Below, piece by piece: positions 43,800 through 52,690 of a stretch of 64,000 nt of DNA. The stretch is taken from contig CP004371.1 of NCBI GenBank assembly GCA_000597885.1, positions 4,803,001 through 4,867,000 on the forward strand, read 5' to 3'. Position 1 is the stretch's first letter. The number at the start of each line of letters is the position of its first letter. The notes beneath the pieces were generated by a model. The model worked only from the letters and a program-made list of their open reading frames with translations. It was not told the origin of the DNA and did no database searches. This DNA comes from Flammeovirgaceae bacterium 311 (GTDB lineage Bacteria; Bacteroidota; Bacteroidia; Cytophagales; Cyclobacteriaceae). Position numbers and translations under genes: made by a program.

Positions 43800-45872
43800 A
43801 TGAAAGCTTCCTCTAACATACTCTTATTGATGCTGATCCTTTCTGCCTGTGTAGGGCAGGAAGCAGTAGTTCAGCCCAAAGAAGTAGTAATTCAGCATGG
43901 AAAGCTGGTTCTGCAGGTAACAGATGAGCTCCACACAAGGGTTTCTTCCACCCGCCAGGGAATGGGGCCATTCATGGAGGCCGCCATGCCATCAGAATAT
44001 CTGATCACAGAAAATTTTACGGCGCAGGATTTTAAACTGAACCATTCCAGCACGCAACCTATTGCCGATTCTGTGGGTGCCGGCCAGCAATGGACGCTGA
44101 AAGGTAGCAGTAAGCAGGGAGAGGCAAGCCTTGAAAAGATCGTGACGGTACGGGCCTATGACAGCTTGCCCGATATGGTAGTGATGCAGGTAGCTTATAT
44201 TAATCGTTCACCCGAAGCCATTCAGGTAAACAAGTGGGTGAACCATCATTACAGCGTTTTGCCGCATCAGGATACAACCCTGTTCTGGTCCTTTCAGGGA
44301 GGCTCTACCAGCCACCGCAAAGACTGGATACAGGCCCTGCAGCCGGGATTCAGCCAAAAGAATTATATGGGGATGAACAGCTCCGATTATGGTGGAGGTA
44401 TTCCCGTAACAGACCTCTGGCGGCCCGATGGGGGCATTGCCATTGGTCATGCTGAGCTGTTGCCGAGATTGGTTTCTCTTCCCGTGGATATTGATAAGGA
44501 GGAGACAGCAGCCAGCATCAACATAGAATTTGATTATGAGGAGCCTGTGCAGCTTGGGGCTGGAGATACGCTGAAAACCTATGAAACCTTTGTGATGGTT
44601 CACGAGGGTGATTACTATAATGGTCTGCAGGCTTATGGAGCTCTGCTGCGGGCCAAGGGTTTAGAGTTTGTTGAGTCCGAAGAAGCCGCCTATGAATCTT
44701 CCTGGTGTGCCTGGGGCTATATGCGTGACTTTACACTGGATGAAATCCTCGGTACCCTGCCAAAGGTGAAAGAGCTGGGTATCCAATGGGTAACCATCGA
44801 TGATGGTTTTCAGCTGGCAGAAGGAGACTGGCAGGTAAACCGGCTAAAATTTCCACGAGGCGATGTCCAAATGAAAGCCCTGGTAGACACGATCCATTCC
44901 TATGGGTTGAAGGCAATGCTCTGGTGGGCGCCCCTGGCTGCAGATCCTCACAGCAAGCTTTTGCAGGAGCATCCGGATATGAAATTGCTTGCAGCAGACG
45001 GAACGCCACAGGATATTACCTGGTGGGATTCTTATTACATGTCGCCGGCCTATGATAAAACCATTCAGCATACCGAAGAGGTTGTAAACCTGTTTATGAA
45101 GCATTGGGGCTTCGATGGGCTAAAGATGGATGGCCAGCATCTGAATGCCGTTGCACCAGACTATAATCCTGAGCACGGTCTGGCTTATCCGGAAGAGTCT
45201 GTGGAAAAACTTCCCGTCTTCTTCAAAAATATTTACGAACAGGCAAGGAGCATCAAGCCCAATGCCGTGATTCAGAACTGCCCCTGCGGCACCTGCATGT
45301 CGGTATTCAACATGCCTTACATGAACCAGGCAGTTGCTTCCGATCCGCTTTCCAGCTGGCAGATCAGGCATAAAGGAAAAACATACAAAGCGCTGATAGG
45401 AAAAACTGCATACTTTGGCGATCATGTAGAGCTGAGCGATGGGCGCAACGACTTTGCAAGCTCCTTTGGTATTGGGGCGGTACTGGGTACTAAATTTACC
45501 TGGCCCCGCGAAAATCCAACGGTTACAGAAGATAACCTGCTAACGCCGGAACGGGAGAAAATCTGGAAAAAGTGGTTTGACCTTTACCATGAGAAGATGC
45601 TTTCGAAGGAAACTTACCTGGGTGGCTTATATGACATTGGCTGGGAGCTGCCCGAAACCCACGTTGTTCAGAAAGGCGATACCCTCCATTATGCTTTCTA
45701 CAATAAACACTGGGATGGAACTGTGCGCCTGAAGGGCCTGCAGGATAACCAGCAATACCGGGTTCGGGATTATGTGAATGGAGTAGACCTGGGTGTGGTA
45801 AAAGGCCCGGTGGCAGAACTGCCGGTATCCTTTACAAAAAACCTGCTGATTGAAGTTTATCCTGAAAATTAG
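43800..45872 (+). CDS. GH36-type (clan GH-D) lipoprotein: alpha-galactosidase or alpha-N-acetylgalactosaminidase
   Basis: 690 residues, lipoprotein (LMLILSACVGQE). An N-terminal beta-supersandwich (about 25-290) precedes a TIM barrel with WVTIDDGFQLAEGDW and LWWAPLAADPHS. The nucleophile is D444 in GLKMDGQH, and D515 in VASDPLSSWQ fits the acid/base. An intervening CPCGTCMSVFNMPY block is typical of this GH36 branch. Given the AgaS pathway and GH109 neighbours, alpha-GalNAc is a likelier substrate than alpha-Gal, but the sequence alone does not settle it. It starts 5 bases after the amidohydrolase. Confidence 0.85.
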   Translation: MKASSNILLLMLILSACVGQEAVVQPKEVVIQHGKLVLQVTDELHTRVSSTRQGMGPFMEAAMPSEYLITENFTAQDFKLNHSSTQPIADSVGAGQQWTLKGSSKQGEASLEKIVTVRAYDSLPDMVVMQVAYINRSPEAIQVNKWVNHHYSVLPHQDTTLFWSFQGGSTSHRKDWIQALQPGFSQKNYMGMNSSDYGGGIPVTDLWRPDGGIAIGHAELLPRLVSLPVDIDKEETAASINIEFDYEEPVQLGAGDTLKTYETFVMVHEGDYYNGLQAYGALLRAKGLEFVESEEAAYESSWCAWGYMRDFTLDEILGTLPKVKELGIQWVTIDDGFQLAEGDWQVNRLKFPRGDVQMKALVDTIHSYGLKAMLWWAPLAADPHSKLLQEHPDMKLLAADGTPQDITWWDSYYMSPAYDKTIQHTEEVVNLFMKHWGFDGLKMDGQHLNAVAPDYNPEHGLAYPEESVEKLPVFFKNIYEQARSIKPNAVIQNCPCGTCMSVFNMPYMNQAVASDPLSSWQIRHKGKTYKALIGKTAYFGDHVELSDGRNDFASSFGIGAVLGTKFTWPRENPTVTEDNLLTPEREKIWKKWFDLYHEKMLSKETYLGGLYDIGWELPETHVVQKGDTLHYAFYNKHWDGTVRLKGLQDNQQYRVRDYVNGVDLGVVKGPVAELPVSFTKNLLIEVYPEN

Positions 45873-45895
45873 AGACAAGATTAATTTGCTACAAC

Positions 45896-47386
45896 ATGGC
45901 TGATATGAATAGTGCAAACCGAGTAATTTTTCCGAGGGCTTTTGCCTTTGCCATAGATGACCTTGGCTGGAATGAGGGCAGCGATCTTTCGCAGAATGCT
46001 ACGCCCGGGCCTTATCGCTGTGGTGTAAAGAGAAAGTTCGACCTCAATGATTATAAACACGTCGTTGAAGTAGGTAAAGCGGTTGGTGCACGCATACAAT
46101 GCCTGTTTATCCTAAGCGAAATGGATAGGGAGAATATACTGGCAAAATTTCCTACCACCACCTACCAGCGCGAACAATGGGATAACACCTCCCGTGTTAA
46201 CGAAGAGCAGCAGGAGATCATGAACTATGTGCAGGAGCAGGCTGCTTATATGGAGTTTGGCCTGCACGGCACCGGCCATGAATACTGGGCGCCCGGCCAG
46301 CCTCAGAAAAGAGCAGAGTGGTATAACCTGAATGACAAAGAGCCCTGGCCGGAGGAATCGCTGCGCGAGCATATCCAGTGCTTTAAAGATATTATGGCCC
46401 AGTACGGGTTTAGTCCTGAAAACGGACACTCCTTTCCTGAAAGCTTTGTGCCCTGCGCCTACAGCTACTACTGGAACCCCACCGGCAGCTATAGCCTGGG
46501 CAAGCTGTTAACAGAGGCTGGCGTAAAATATGCCAACACAGATTTCAGCCAGATACCGGAGCTAAACCCGCCAGGTGATGTAAACGGAGGAGGCTTCGAC
46601 TACGGCACCCATGTGATCAACAGGATCAACTATGGCAATCTCTGGTACGAGCTTGCCACCTTGCCCAGGGTAGCGCTTAACGAGCAGCATACCGATATTA
46701 TAGAAAGCCACTGGCCTAACTGGCTGGCACAGGATGATTTCCTGCAGCCGGATATCACTGCACAATGGACCAGTTACTACAAAGCTGCCCAAAGAAGCGA
46801 TAATCGGTACATTGCTAAAAATACCGAACAGCTGCATTCGCAATGGTTGTACAACAAATACACAATTGTATCAGAAGAAGAACCAGGCTATGTAGTGATA
46901 GATAATACACAGATGCCCGAAGAGGCTTATCAGCATGATATACTGGGTACGATGGTTCTGAAGATAAAGCTTGGAGAAAATGAGCATCTATCTGCTGCAG
47001 CACTTGACGGAGATAATATACCTGCTTATTTTGAGGAAGAAGGGTGGGGATTTTTATATCTTCCCCGTCTGGAAAAGAAAGCATACCACCTGACCTACCA
47101 GATTGGCTCCACTTTAATGTCACTGTATGTAATTCATGAGGGTACCTCAAATATCTACGGGCTTAGGCAGGAGGAGGAGAGCATTCATGTTACGCTAAAA
47201 GTATATGGAAGTCAGGAATTGAAAATCAGGTGCAGCAAGCCTGCACAGGTCCTTTCTGTAACTGAAGGACTACTGGTTGAGGGGTATCAGTACCATGAGG
47301 AGGACTCTACCTTAAAAGTAGTGCTAAGAGCACTGGACTTTCAGGGTAAGAAAGGAGAGATTCAGGTAAAGCTCCAGAATGAATAA
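45896..47386 (+). CDS. Polysaccharide-deacetylase-like (NodB-like) cytoplasmic protein with C-terminal beta domain
   Basis: 496 residues without a signal peptide. The N-terminal ~290 residues show the pattern of a deformed NodB barrel: FAFAIDDLGWNEG gives the Asp pair near residue 20, FGLHGTGHEYW near residue 121 gives a HxxxH-type metal site, and HSFPESFVPC and NTDFSQIP follow. The C-terminal ~150 residues are beta-rich, like the end of a glycosidase. I infer a metal-dependent deacetylase or related hydrolase; it could provide the deacetylation step missing from the tagatose pathway. The call rests on motif spacing only. Confidence 0.55.
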   Translation: MADMNSANRVIFPRAFAFAIDDLGWNEGSDLSQNATPGPYRCGVKRKFDLNDYKHVVEVGKAVGARIQCLFILSEMDRENILAKFPTTTYQREQWDNTSRVNEEQQEIMNYVQEQAAYMEFGLHGTGHEYWAPGQPQKRAEWYNLNDKEPWPEESLREHIQCFKDIMAQYGFSPENGHSFPESFVPCAYSYYWNPTGSYSLGKLLTEAGVKYANTDFSQIPELNPPGDVNGGGFDYGTHVINRINYGNLWYELATLPRVALNEQHTDIIESHWPNWLAQDDFLQPDITAQWTSYYKAAQRSDNRYIAKNTEQLHSQWLYNKYTIVSEEEPGYVVIDNTQMPEEAYQHDILGTMVLKIKLGENEHLSAAALDGDNIPAYFEEEGWGFLYLPRLEKKAYHLTYQIGSTLMSLYVIHEGTSNIYGLRQEEESIHVTLKVYGSQELKIRCSKPAQVLSVTEGLLVEGYQYHEEDSTLKVVLRALDFQGKKGEIQVKLQNE

Positions 47387-47412
47387 ATCAGAAGATCTTA
47401 AATACGTATATT

Positions 47413-48726
47413 TTGACAAACATTTTACAACAACCGGTCTCTAAGGAGAAAGCAGCGCTTCCTGAGCGGAAATGGATGAGTCCGATCCTGATCATTGGAG
47501 CCTTATTTTTCATTTTCGGATTTATCACCTGGTTAAACTCAGTGTTGATCCCCTACCTGAAGATTGCCTGTGAACTAAATAATCTTGAATCTTATTTAGT
47601 AGCCTTTGCTTTTTACATTGCCTACCTGGTGATGGCGATACCCTCTGGCTGGGTGCTTAATTTTTCCGGCTATAAAAAAGGGATGTCATTAGGCTTGGTA
47701 GTAATAGCGGTGGGCGCTATTATTTTTATACCGGCGGCACTTACACGGCAGTACCTGGTTTTCCTGGTGGGCCTGTTTGTACAGGGCACCGGGCTGGCAC
47801 TGCTGCAAACCGCCTCAAATCCCTACATCACAATTATAGGCCCGCGCGAAAGCGCTGCAAAGCGGATCAGCATCATGGGAATCTGCAATAAGTTTGCAGG
47901 TGCTCTTGCTCCTATTGTACTGGGCGCTGTTGCGCTCAGCAATGTAGATCATCTTGTAGATGCGGAAGGCTTTACCAGTGCAAGTGCGAGTGCCCAGGAG
48001 CTGGATGCCCTGGCTGCCAGGGTAGTTGTACCATACATTATCATTGCTGCTGCTCTGTTGGTACTGGCGCTGCTTGTTTATTTCTCCAGCCTGCCAGAAG
48101 TGGATACAGATAAGGAAGAAGAAGGCGTTGTTCAGTCAGCGACAAGCCGGAAAAGTGTACTTCAGTTTCCTCATTTGCTGTTGGGAGCAATAACCCTCTT
48201 TTTATACGTTGGCGTGGAGGTACTTGCAGGCGATTCGATCATCAGTTACGGGGGCTCGCAGGGTATCTCTCTTGAAACAGCAAAGTTCTTTACCACTGCA
48301 ACACTGGTGGCCATGATTGTGGGTTATATTATAGGTATTATCTGCATTCCTAAATATTTAAGCCAGGAAAAAGCATTACTGTACTCCGGTGGTCTTGGCA
48401 CCATTCTCTCCTTTGTAGTAATCTTCACAGATGGTTACGTCTCTGTTTCGGCCCTTGCTTTACTTGGTTTAGCTAATGCCCTGGTGTGGCCTGCTATCTG
48501 GCCTATGGCACTCAATGGTCTGGGCCGTTTTACAAAGGCAGGTTCCTCACTCCTCATCATGGGGATTGCAGGCGGAGCACTTATCCCTTTGCTGTATGGC
48601 CAGCTGGCGGATATGTTTTCTGCAAGAGACGCTTACTGGATACTGGTGCCTTGCTACCTGTTCATTCTGTATTATGCGTTGTCAGGACATAAAGCAGGCA
48701 GCCCCAACAGTACCCCTAAGCGCTGA
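47413..48726 (+). CDS. FucP/NagP-type MFS sugar permease
   Basis: 437 residues with 12 predicted transmembrane helices. FITWLNSVLIPYLK in helix 1, GWVLNFSGYKKGM, GTGLALLQTASNPYI and ESAAKRISIMGICNKFAGALAP are signatures of the fucose/glucose/GlcNAc proton symporter family. It would carry the released monosaccharide, probably GalNAc or GalN, over the inner membrane. The frame begins with TTG at 47413; the first ATG (47476) would remove the 21 residues that usually precede helix 1, so I keep TTG with caution. Confidence 0.88.
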   Translation: MTNILQQPVSKEKAALPERKWMSPILIIGALFFIFGFITWLNSVLIPYLKIACELNNLESYLVAFAFYIAYLVMAIPSGWVLNFSGYKKGMSLGLVVIAVGAIIFIPAALTRQYLVFLVGLFVQGTGLALLQTASNPYITIIGPRESAAKRISIMGICNKFAGALAPIVLGAVALSNVDHLVDAEGFTSASASAQELDALAARVVVPYIIIAAALLVLALLVYFSSLPEVDTDKEEEGVVQSATSRKSVLQFPHLLLGAITLFLYVGVEVLAGDSIISYGGSQGISLETAKFFTTATLVAMIVGYIIGIICIPKYLSQEKALLYSGGLGTILSFVVIFTDGYVSVSALALLGLANALVWPAIWPMALNGLGRFTKAGSSLLIMGIAGGALIPLLYGQLADMFSARDAYWILVPCYLFILYYALSGHKAGSPNSTPKR

Positions 48727-48784
48727 TCAATCAATCAGCATAAAATGTAATCCAGCACCACAGGCATATCAATAAAGTGCCTGT

Positions 48785-48824
48785 AAACATCTGCAGGCCG
48801 TTCTTCAACGGCCTGCAGATGTTT
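48785..48824 (+). other. Perfect 18-base hairpin between the permease and GH31 genes
   Basis: The arms at 48785-48802 and 48807-48824 are exact complements around a CTTC loop. Only TTTAAAA follows, so it is an imperfect terminator. It sits 19 bases before the GH31 start codon and may end permease transcripts or act as a 3' stabiliser with read-through. Confidence 0.65.
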
Positions 48825-48843
48825 TAAAATCCGGACAGTTACT

Positions 48844-50415
48844 ATGAAAATAACTAAAACAATTGTTGTTCTGCTTGCCCTGCTGTGGTCTGCAAGTGTG
48901 CAGGCACAGGTACGATCTTCCGTGAAGGTGCTACAAAACGAAAACTGGTGGGTGGGTATCGTTTTTAACGGCCACCTCATGCCCTTAACAGAAACCTTTA
49001 CTTTCGATATGGCCAGGGACGCAACCCCTAATCAGCTTCAGCCCTTACTGGTATCTGATAGAGGCCGGTACATCTTTTCAGAATCACCTGTAAAATTCAC
49101 TTTCCGAAACGATAGCCTCTTATTCGAAGGAGATAAGAAACTGTCAGCCAGGAATGCCGGAAGCACCCTAAGAGAAGCATATCTGAAAGCTTCAGGCGAA
49201 CATTTTGCCTTCAATGGCAAATATCCCCACGAGGAGCTATTTAAAAAGCCACAGTACAATACCTGGATTGAGCTTGGCATTAACCAAAACCAGAAAGGAA
49301 TTATTCAGTATGCCCAAACCATGCTTGACAACGGCATGCCACCCGGTGTATTGATGATAGATGACACCTGGCAGCAGGATTACGGGGTCTGGAACTTTGA
49401 TAAAAATGTTTTCCCCGATGCCAGCGCCATGATGGACACCCTCCATGCCATGGGTTTTAAGGTAATGCTATGGATCTGCCCCTTTGTCAGCCCCGATTCC
49501 AGAGAGTACCGGCTGCTGGAAAGGGAAGGAGGCCTTTTGCTGGAGCAGGATAGTGACAGGCCTAAAATGGTTCGTTGGTGGAATGGGGTAAGTGCGGTGC
49601 TGGATCTGAGCCATCCCAATGCGGTAAAATGGTTTAAGGCGCAGCTCGACAGGCTGCAGCAGCAATATGGAGCAGATGGCTTTAAGTTTGATGCTGGAGA
49701 TACCTATTTCTATTTCAACTCAAGGTCTTACGGCAACATTTCAGTGAATGAGCATTGCCGTTTGTTCAACGAAATAGGCCTGGATTACCCCCTGAATGAG
49801 TATCGTGCTGCATGGAAAATGGGAGGAGCACCTTTGGCGCACAGGCTGCAGGATAAAGGCCATAACTGGGAAGACCTGCAGTTACTGATTCCGCATATTG
49901 TACTGCAGGGGTTAATGGGTTACCCTTACAACTGCCCGGATATGATAGGCGGCGGAGAAATGGGATCTTTCCTGAAAACAGAAACCATCGATCAGGAGCT
50001 GGTGGTGCGTTCCACCCAATGCCATGTGTTTACGCCCATGATGCAGTTTTCTGTAAATCCTTTCCGGATTCTGGACGAGGCACATGCCAGTGCTGTGAAA
50101 GAAGCTGTTGCTTTACGTCAGAAGTTTGTTCCTGTTATTATGGAATTGGTAGAAAATGCATCGAAGACAGGGGAGCCTGTGGTACGGTCTATGGAATACG
50201 TTTTCCCCCACCAGGGTTATGCTGCTGTTACTAATCAGTTTCTGTTGGGAGATAAGTATCTTATTGCTCCTGTTCTGGAGAAAAATGCTTTGACCCGAAA
50301 AGTATTATTACCGAAAGGAAAATGGAAAGATGCAAATGGGAAAGTATGGAATGGCGGAAGGGAAGTGGCCGTTAAAGTAAATTTATCGTCAATTCCATAT
50401 TTTGAAAAACTATAG
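48844..50415 (+). CDS. GH31 family alpha-glycosidase (secreted)
   Basis: 523 residues with signal peptide (LLALLWSASVQAQ). The barrel shows VLMIDDTWQQDYGVWNFDKNVFPD, MLWICPFVSPDS, nucleophile D283 in GFKFDAGDTY and acid/base D366 in YNCPDMIGGGEMG. It lacks the long inserts of alpha-glucosidases and is compact, like the Bacteroidota GH31 branches active on alpha-galactosides and possibly alpha-GalNAc. It is the last gene of the locus, just after a strong hairpin. No terminator was found in the 220 bases that follow (50416-50636), which otherwise hold nothing recognisable. Confidence 0.88.
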   Translation: MKITKTIVVLLALLWSASVQAQVRSSVKVLQNENWWVGIVFNGHLMPLTETFTFDMARDATPNQLQPLLVSDRGRYIFSESPVKFTFRNDSLLFEGDKKLSARNAGSTLREAYLKASGEHFAFNGKYPHEELFKKPQYNTWIELGINQNQKGIIQYAQTMLDNGMPPGVLMIDDTWQQDYGVWNFDKNVFPDASAMMDTLHAMGFKVMLWICPFVSPDSREYRLLEREGGLLLEQDSDRPKMVRWWNGVSAVLDLSHPNAVKWFKAQLDRLQQQYGADGFKFDAGDTYFYFNSRSYGNISVNEHCRLFNEIGLDYPLNEYRAAWKMGGAPLAHRLQDKGHNWEDLQLLIPHIVLQGLMGYPYNCPDMIGGGEMGSFLKTETIDQELVVRSTQCHVFTPMMQFSVNPFRILDEAHASAVKEAVALRQKFVPVIMELVENASKTGEPVVRSMEYVFPHQGYAAVTNQFLLGDKYLIAPVLEKNALTRKVLLPKGKWKDANGKVWNGGREVAVKVNLSSIPYFEKL

Positions 50416-50636
50416 AAGGAGGCGTTATTTACCAGTACAGCCCGCCTGTGCATATTTCCCCATATTTCTGCTGATTTAATCTACAAGTGTTGATGCATTC
50501 CGCAGGCTTTTTGCAGTATGAAATAATGTAAAAATTGCTAATGCGTTCATTTTTAAAGCTTTATCGCTGTAGCCTTTTTTTTGGCATAGTCTTTTCTAAT
50601 TACCTGGGCAGAACATTCTTATAACTCGAAACAAAC

Positions 50637-51038
50637 ATGAAAAAGACATTCTTAACTTTTGTTGCAGTAGCATTCGGAATGGGTGTAGCATTTGCACAAA
50701 CCACTCCTCAAACAGAAGATAAACCAGCCGTTAATACAGAAGAAGCTGTTACTACCGATAAAATGTCGAATACCGAAGCAGAGTCTGGCCTTCGTACCAT
50801 AGAGGTTGAAGATCTGCCGGAGGCTGTTCAGGCATCGCTGAAAGGTGATGAGTTTAAAGACTTTACTGTATTAGCCGTAGCTGAAGTACAGAGCCAGGAA
50901 GGTGCACAGTCTGCTACCAAATACTACCAGGCAGCACTGGCACAGGGTGATGCTACCCAGCCAAGCCTGATCGTGCTTTTCAACGAGGAGGGTAAAGCAG
51001 TAGCACAGAAAGATACCTCTGCCGATCAGCAGGAGTAG
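50637..51038 (+). CDS. Small secreted protein of unknown function
   Basis: 133 residues: signal peptide (FVAVAFGMGVAFAQ), an acidic Thr/Glu-rich linker to about residue 55, then a small alpha/beta domain (LPEAVQASLKGDEFKDFTVLA, KYYQAAL, PSLIVLFNEEGKAVA). The last part resembles the PepSY-like periplasmic proteins common in Bacteroidota, but the match is too weak to name. It is followed by a clear terminator and preceded by an AT-rich leader, so it is a single-gene transcript. Confidence 0.75.
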   Translation: MKKTFLTFVAVAFGMGVAFAQTTPQTEDKPAVNTEEAVTTDKMSNTEAESGLRTIEVEDLPEAVQASLKGDEFKDFTVLAVAEVQSQEGAQSATKYYQAALAQGDATQPSLIVLFNEEGKAVAQKDTSADQQE

Positions 51039-51137
51039 TAATTTATAGTGAATACCTGTAGCACACGAACATGGCGCCTTTGAGCGATACGTTCTGATGT
51101 TTCAGGTAAAGTACTCTGGTTTAATTTTTGCGACCAT

Positions 51138-51174
51138 AAAAGCGAAGCCTTTCAACAGGGCTTCGCTTTTTTGT
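51138..51174 (+). terminator. Intrinsic terminator after the small secreted protein gene
   Basis: Perfect 12-base stem AAAAGCGAAGCC / GGCTTCGCTTTT with a 9-base loop and T-tract. The A-rich 5' arm could also serve the convergent rlmD gene. Confidence 0.88.
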
Positions 51175-51213
51175 AACATATAAGCCTGTAGGCCTTTTCA
51201 TGATAAACATTTT

Positions 51214-52617
51214 TTACCTCCTCTCCAGCAAAACCACATTTTCTATATGGTGCGTATGCGGGAACATATCTACAGGCTGGATGGCTTTAACCTCATATTT
51301 TTCCGATAGCCACTGCAGGTCGCGGGCCTGGGTAGAGGGGTTGCAGCTTACGTACACAATGCGTTGCGGGGCAACCGCCAGGAGCGTTTTTACTACATCT
51401 TCGTGCATACCTGCCCGGGGCGGATCGGTAATGACTACATCGGGCTGGCCATGCTGCTGAATGAAGTCCTCTGTGAGCAGATCGCGCATATCGCCGGCAA
51501 AAAAGCTGGTGTTGCCAATGCCGTTTATTTCCGAATTGATTTTGGCATCTTCGATGGCCTCGGGTACCGATTCAACACCCACTACTTTTTGTGCCTGCCT
51601 GGCTACAAAGTTGGCTATGGTGCCGGTGCCGGTGTAGAGGTCGTATACCACCTCCGAGCCTGTTAGGGCAGCGTAATCGCGTGCTACCTTATAAAGGGTA
51701 TAAGCCTGGTCGGAATTGGTCTGGTAGAACGATTTTGGGCCAATCCTGAAGCGCAGGCCTTCCATTTCCTCTTCGATCCAGGGGCGGCCCTTGAAAAGCA
51801 CCACCTCCTGGTCGTAGTAGGTCTCGTTAAATTTCTGGTTGATGATGTACTGCAGGGAAGTGATTTCCGGAAACTCCCCGTTCAGGAATTCCATTACCTT
51901 TTGCACCTCCTCCATGTAGGGGCGGGCAAACTGCACGATCACCATAGTTTCGCCGGTGCTGCTGGTGCGGATAATCAGGTTGCGGATAAAGCCTTCGTTC
52001 TCCACCAGGTCGTAAAAGGGCAGGTCTTCTGCATGGGCAAACTTGCGCAGGGCGTTGCGGATGGCATTGCTGGGGTCGGGCTGCAGGTGGCAGTACTCAA
52101 TATCCAGCACCCTGTCAAAACGGCCCGACATATGAAAACCCAGGGCATCTTTGCGTATTGGCAGGCCGCTTTTCAGCTCTTCCCCGGTAAGCCATTTACG
52201 GTTGCTGAAGGTATACTCCAGCTTGTTGCGGTACATGCTGATCTTTTCGGAGCCAATGGTAGGCCTCACCTCGGGCAGGCTTATTTTTCCGATCCGCTGC
52301 AGATTATCCACCACCTGCTGTCGCTTAAACTGCAGCTGGCTCTCGTAGGTAAGGTGCTGCCATTTACAGCCCCCACAGTAATCAAAGTGCTGGCAGAAGG
52401 GCTGTTGCCGCAGTTTAGAATAGCTGTGAAACTGCACCGGTATGCCTTCGGCATAGCTCTTTTTATCGCGTATGATGCGGATATCCACTACATCGCCGGG
52501 AGCTACGTTCGGCACAAATATTACCTGCCCTTCGTAACGGGCCACACATTTTCCTTCGGCTGCTACAGTAGCTATCTCCAGCTTCTCCAGTACCTGATTT
52601 TTCTTTAGTCTTGCCAT
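51214..52617 (-). CDS. rlmD: 23S rRNA (uracil-1939-C5)-methyltransferase RlmD
   Basis: About 467 residues from the ATG at 52617 (MARLKKNQVLEKLEI). An N-terminal TRAM domain (VAEGKCVARYEGQVIFVPN) is followed by the iron-sulfur cysteines in CQHFDYCGGCKW, the SAM-binding VYDLYTGTGTIANFVA block, DPPRAGMHEDVV and the catalytic Cys in IVYVSCNPSTQARDL. The family methylates U1939 of 23S rRNA. I reject the upstream ATG at 52629 because the -7 element TAAATTTG (52634-52627) would overlap it. Confidence 0.93.
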   Translation of the reverse strand: MARLKKNQVLEKLEIATVAAEGKCVARYEGQVIFVPNVAPGDVVDIRIIRDKKSYAEGIPVQFHSYSKLRQQPFCQHFDYCGGCKWQHLTYESQLQFKRQQVVDNLQRIGKISLPEVRPTIGSEKISMYRNKLEYTFSNRKWLTGEELKSGLPIRKDALGFHMSGRFDRVLDIEYCHLQPDPSNAIRNALRKFAHAEDLPFYDLVENEGFIRNLIIRTSSTGETMVIVQFARPYMEEVQKVMEFLNGEFPEITSLQYIINQKFNETYYDQEVVLFKGRPWIEEEMEGLRFRIGPKSFYQTNSDQAYTLYKVARDYAALTGSEVVYDLYTGTGTIANFVARQAQKVVGVESVPEAIEDAKINSEINGIGNTSFFAGDMRDLLTEDFIQQHGQPDVVITDPPRAGMHEDVVKTLLAVAPQRIVYVSCNPSTQARDLQWLSEKYEVKAIQPVDMFPHTHHIENVVLLERR

Positions 52618-52626
52618 GAGCGACTG

Positions 52627-52634
52627 CAAATTTA
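52627..52634 (-). promoter_or_regulatory. -7 element of the rlmD promoter
   Basis: On the minus strand 52634-52627 reads TAAATTTG, an exact TAnnTTTG. It ends 9 bases before the ATG at 52617, so the transcript would have almost no leader. It decides the start codon in favour of 52617. Confidence 0.6.
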
Positions 52635-52690
52635 CAATTTTTTCACGCCAGCCTCAGGTCTAATACTAAAATTCTGCATATATTACACAT

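Noticed and set aside
51901-52608. 235-codon plus-strand frame opposite rlmD
   Set aside because: RlmD motifs on the minus strand are complete; the plus frame is a shadow.
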